From assembly GCA_019241095.1 (NCBI GenBank), contig JAFAXJ010000271.1, positions 1-6,908 of the forward strand: 6,908 bases of DNA. The letters run 5' to 3'. This document shows, piece by piece, positions 6,080-6,908 of the stretch (positions are counted from its first letter, which is position 1; each line of letters begins with the position of its first letter). The position numbers and the translations under genes are program-made. Below the pieces are notes generated by a model, which saw only the letters and a program-made list of their open reading frames with translations, was not told the DNA's origin and made no database searches. The DNA comes from Verrucomicrobiota bacterium. GTDB taxonomy: Bacteria; Verrucomicrobiota; Verrucomicrobiia; Chthoniobacterales; JAFAMB01.

Positions 6080-6908
6080 TTGGAGATAAGACACCTTCGT
6101 TACTTTCTTGCTGTAGCCGATCAATTGAGCTTTACCCGAGCCGCTGGGCTCCTGCATGTGGCTCAATCCGCGATCAGCGCGCAAATCCGAGATCTGGAAG
6201 AAGAGATCGGTACTGCTCTATTAGAACGCAATAGTCGAAAGGTTCAGCTTACGCCTGCTGGCAAAACATTTGCAACCGGAGTGAGACGGGTGCTCGCGGA
6301 ACTTGAGGCCGCAATAAAAGAGACTCGGCGAGCCGGACAGCTTGAGGCAGGACACCTGGCGATCGGCTTTTTCGGTTCTCAAAGTCACGAGTGGGTACCT
6401 CGGGTCCTGAAACGATTTCGAGAACGTTACACCGAGGTGATCGTGAGTTTGGTTGAGATGAGCCCGGCGGAACAGTTAGAGGCCTTGCTGAGCCGGCGCC
6501 TGGACGTCGGCCTCATAGGCCCGCTAGAAGGCAAGGTTCCCGCAGGTTTGCGAGCGGAATGTATTACACAAGAGCAACCAATGGTAGCCGTGCCGATCAG
6601 CCATAGTTTGGCACAATACGCATGCATAGAGCTGGAGCAGCTGAAAAATGAGGACTTTGTCTTAACTTCCCGGCAAAGTTCACCCAATTACCGAGCGTGG
6701 CTGGATCGACTCTGTCGTCAAGCGGGCTTCTTGCCAAAGGTAGTTTATGAAGTAGACCGGGCGAGGACTGGGGTGCAATTCGTCGCCGCCGGGTTTGGAA
6801 TTTCGATCATGGCCGAGCATATCAGCCATTTCCCCACACCGGGAGTAAAGTTCATTCCATTGCGTTCCGTGAATTCCAAAATCCGTTACGGGGTTGCATG
6901 GCGTCAAC
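6080..6908 (+). CDS. LysR-family transcriptional regulator, C-terminus cut off by window edge
   Basis: A DNA-binding regulator that normally responds to a small-molecule co-inducer and often controls a divergent neighbour. I translated 276 complete codons in one frame to the right edge; the family is usually about 300 residues, so perhaps 20-30 are missing. The N-terminal winged helix-turn-helix is textbook: IRHLRYFLAVAD (3-14), SFTRAAGLLHVAQSAISAQI (17-36), LEEEIGTALLERNSRKVQLT (39-58), PAG (59-61). A linker helix follows to about 90, then the periplasmic-binding-protein-like effector domain starting at GHLAIGFFGS, with VGLIGPLEG near 143-151 and the late VAAGFGISIM motif. Translation starts at TTG 6080 behind GGTGGAG. 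It faces away from the DHA2 exporter across 72 bases, so exporter control plus autoregulation is the likely role. The effector cannot be told from sequence. Confidence 0.93.
   Translation, partial: MEIRHLRYFLAVADQLSFTRAAGLLHVAQSAISAQIRDLEEEIGTALLERNSRKVQLTPAGKTFATGVRRVLAELEAAIKETRRAGQLEAGHLAIGFFGSQSHEWVPRVLKRFRERYTEVIVSLVEMSPAEQLEALLSRRLDVGLIGPLEGKVPAGLRAECITQEQPMVAVPISHSLAQYACIELEQLKNEDFVLTSRQSSPNYRAWLDRLCRQAGFLPKVVYEVDRARTGVQFVAAGFGISIMAEHISHFPTPGVKFIPLRSVNSKIRYGVAWRQ

Noticed and set aside
6016..6234. Plus-strand 72-codon frame starting at 6016
   Set aside because: It overlaps the LysR helix-turn-helix in another frame; the LysR frame from TTG 6080 has both a ribosome site and a clear family match.
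6427..6907. Minus-strand frames 6427-6687 and 6680-6907 at the right edge
   Set aside because: They are antisense to the LysR effector domain, which translates cleanly through the whole stretch.
1..6908. A mobile element, toxin-antitoxin, defence or biosynthetic system
   Set aside because: All substantial frames are assigned to envelope, transport or regulatory genes; no transposase, integrase, nuclease, tRNA or terminal repeats were seen.

Overview
The window is ordinary chromosomal DNA from a Gram-negative (diderm) bacterium that makes lipopolysaccharide. It holds six protein genes packed almost end to end, two of them cut by the window edges, with no RNA gene, mobile element, CRISPR array or phage gene. 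Base composition looks mid-range (about half G+C by eye). The divergent character of LptD and LpxA, the linked stand-alone secreted 3D-domain protein and the use of TTG starts suggest a lineage outside the Proteobacteria. A soil-type Verrucomicrobiota (Chthoniobacterales-like) is my best guess, but it rests on general resemblance, not on a search.

Left half (1-3497, minus strand): an apparent three-gene operon transcribed right to left. It encodes a secreted 3D-domain protein (3009-3497), a GalE-type UDP-glucose 4-epimerase (2041-3012) whose start overlaps the previous stop as ATGA, and after 22 bases LptD, the outer-membrane LPS translocon, which runs off the left edge. I translated LptD without interruption to base 1. 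Centre (3498-3602): a divergent control region of about 105 bases with a 14-bp perfect palindrome and two 19-bp direct repeats, each containing the palindrome TTGCGCAA. Centre right (3603-4427, plus strand): lpxA, the first enzyme of lipid A synthesis, whose true start is the ATG at 3603.

Right half: the lpxA stop is two bases from the stop of a convergent 14-helix DHA2-type MFS exporter (4430-about 6007, minus strand), and a small hairpin spans both stops. Upstream of the exporter, in divergent orientation, is a LysR-family regulator (6080 to beyond the right edge) with a TTG start. The shared 6008-6079 interval carries small dyads typical of a LysR-controlled divergent promoter.

Two modules are therefore visible. 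The first is an outer-envelope block: lipid A synthesis, nucleotide-sugar supply, LPS insertion into the outer membrane and a probable peptidoglycan-active protein, arranged around one divergent control region. The second is a regulator/exporter pair. I found no convincing new biological system. The points most worth a second look are the repeat-rich control region between the 3D-domain gene and lpxA, active-site differences in LpxA, the grouping of the 3D-domain gene with galE and lptD, and several start sites that automated annotation would probably get wrong.
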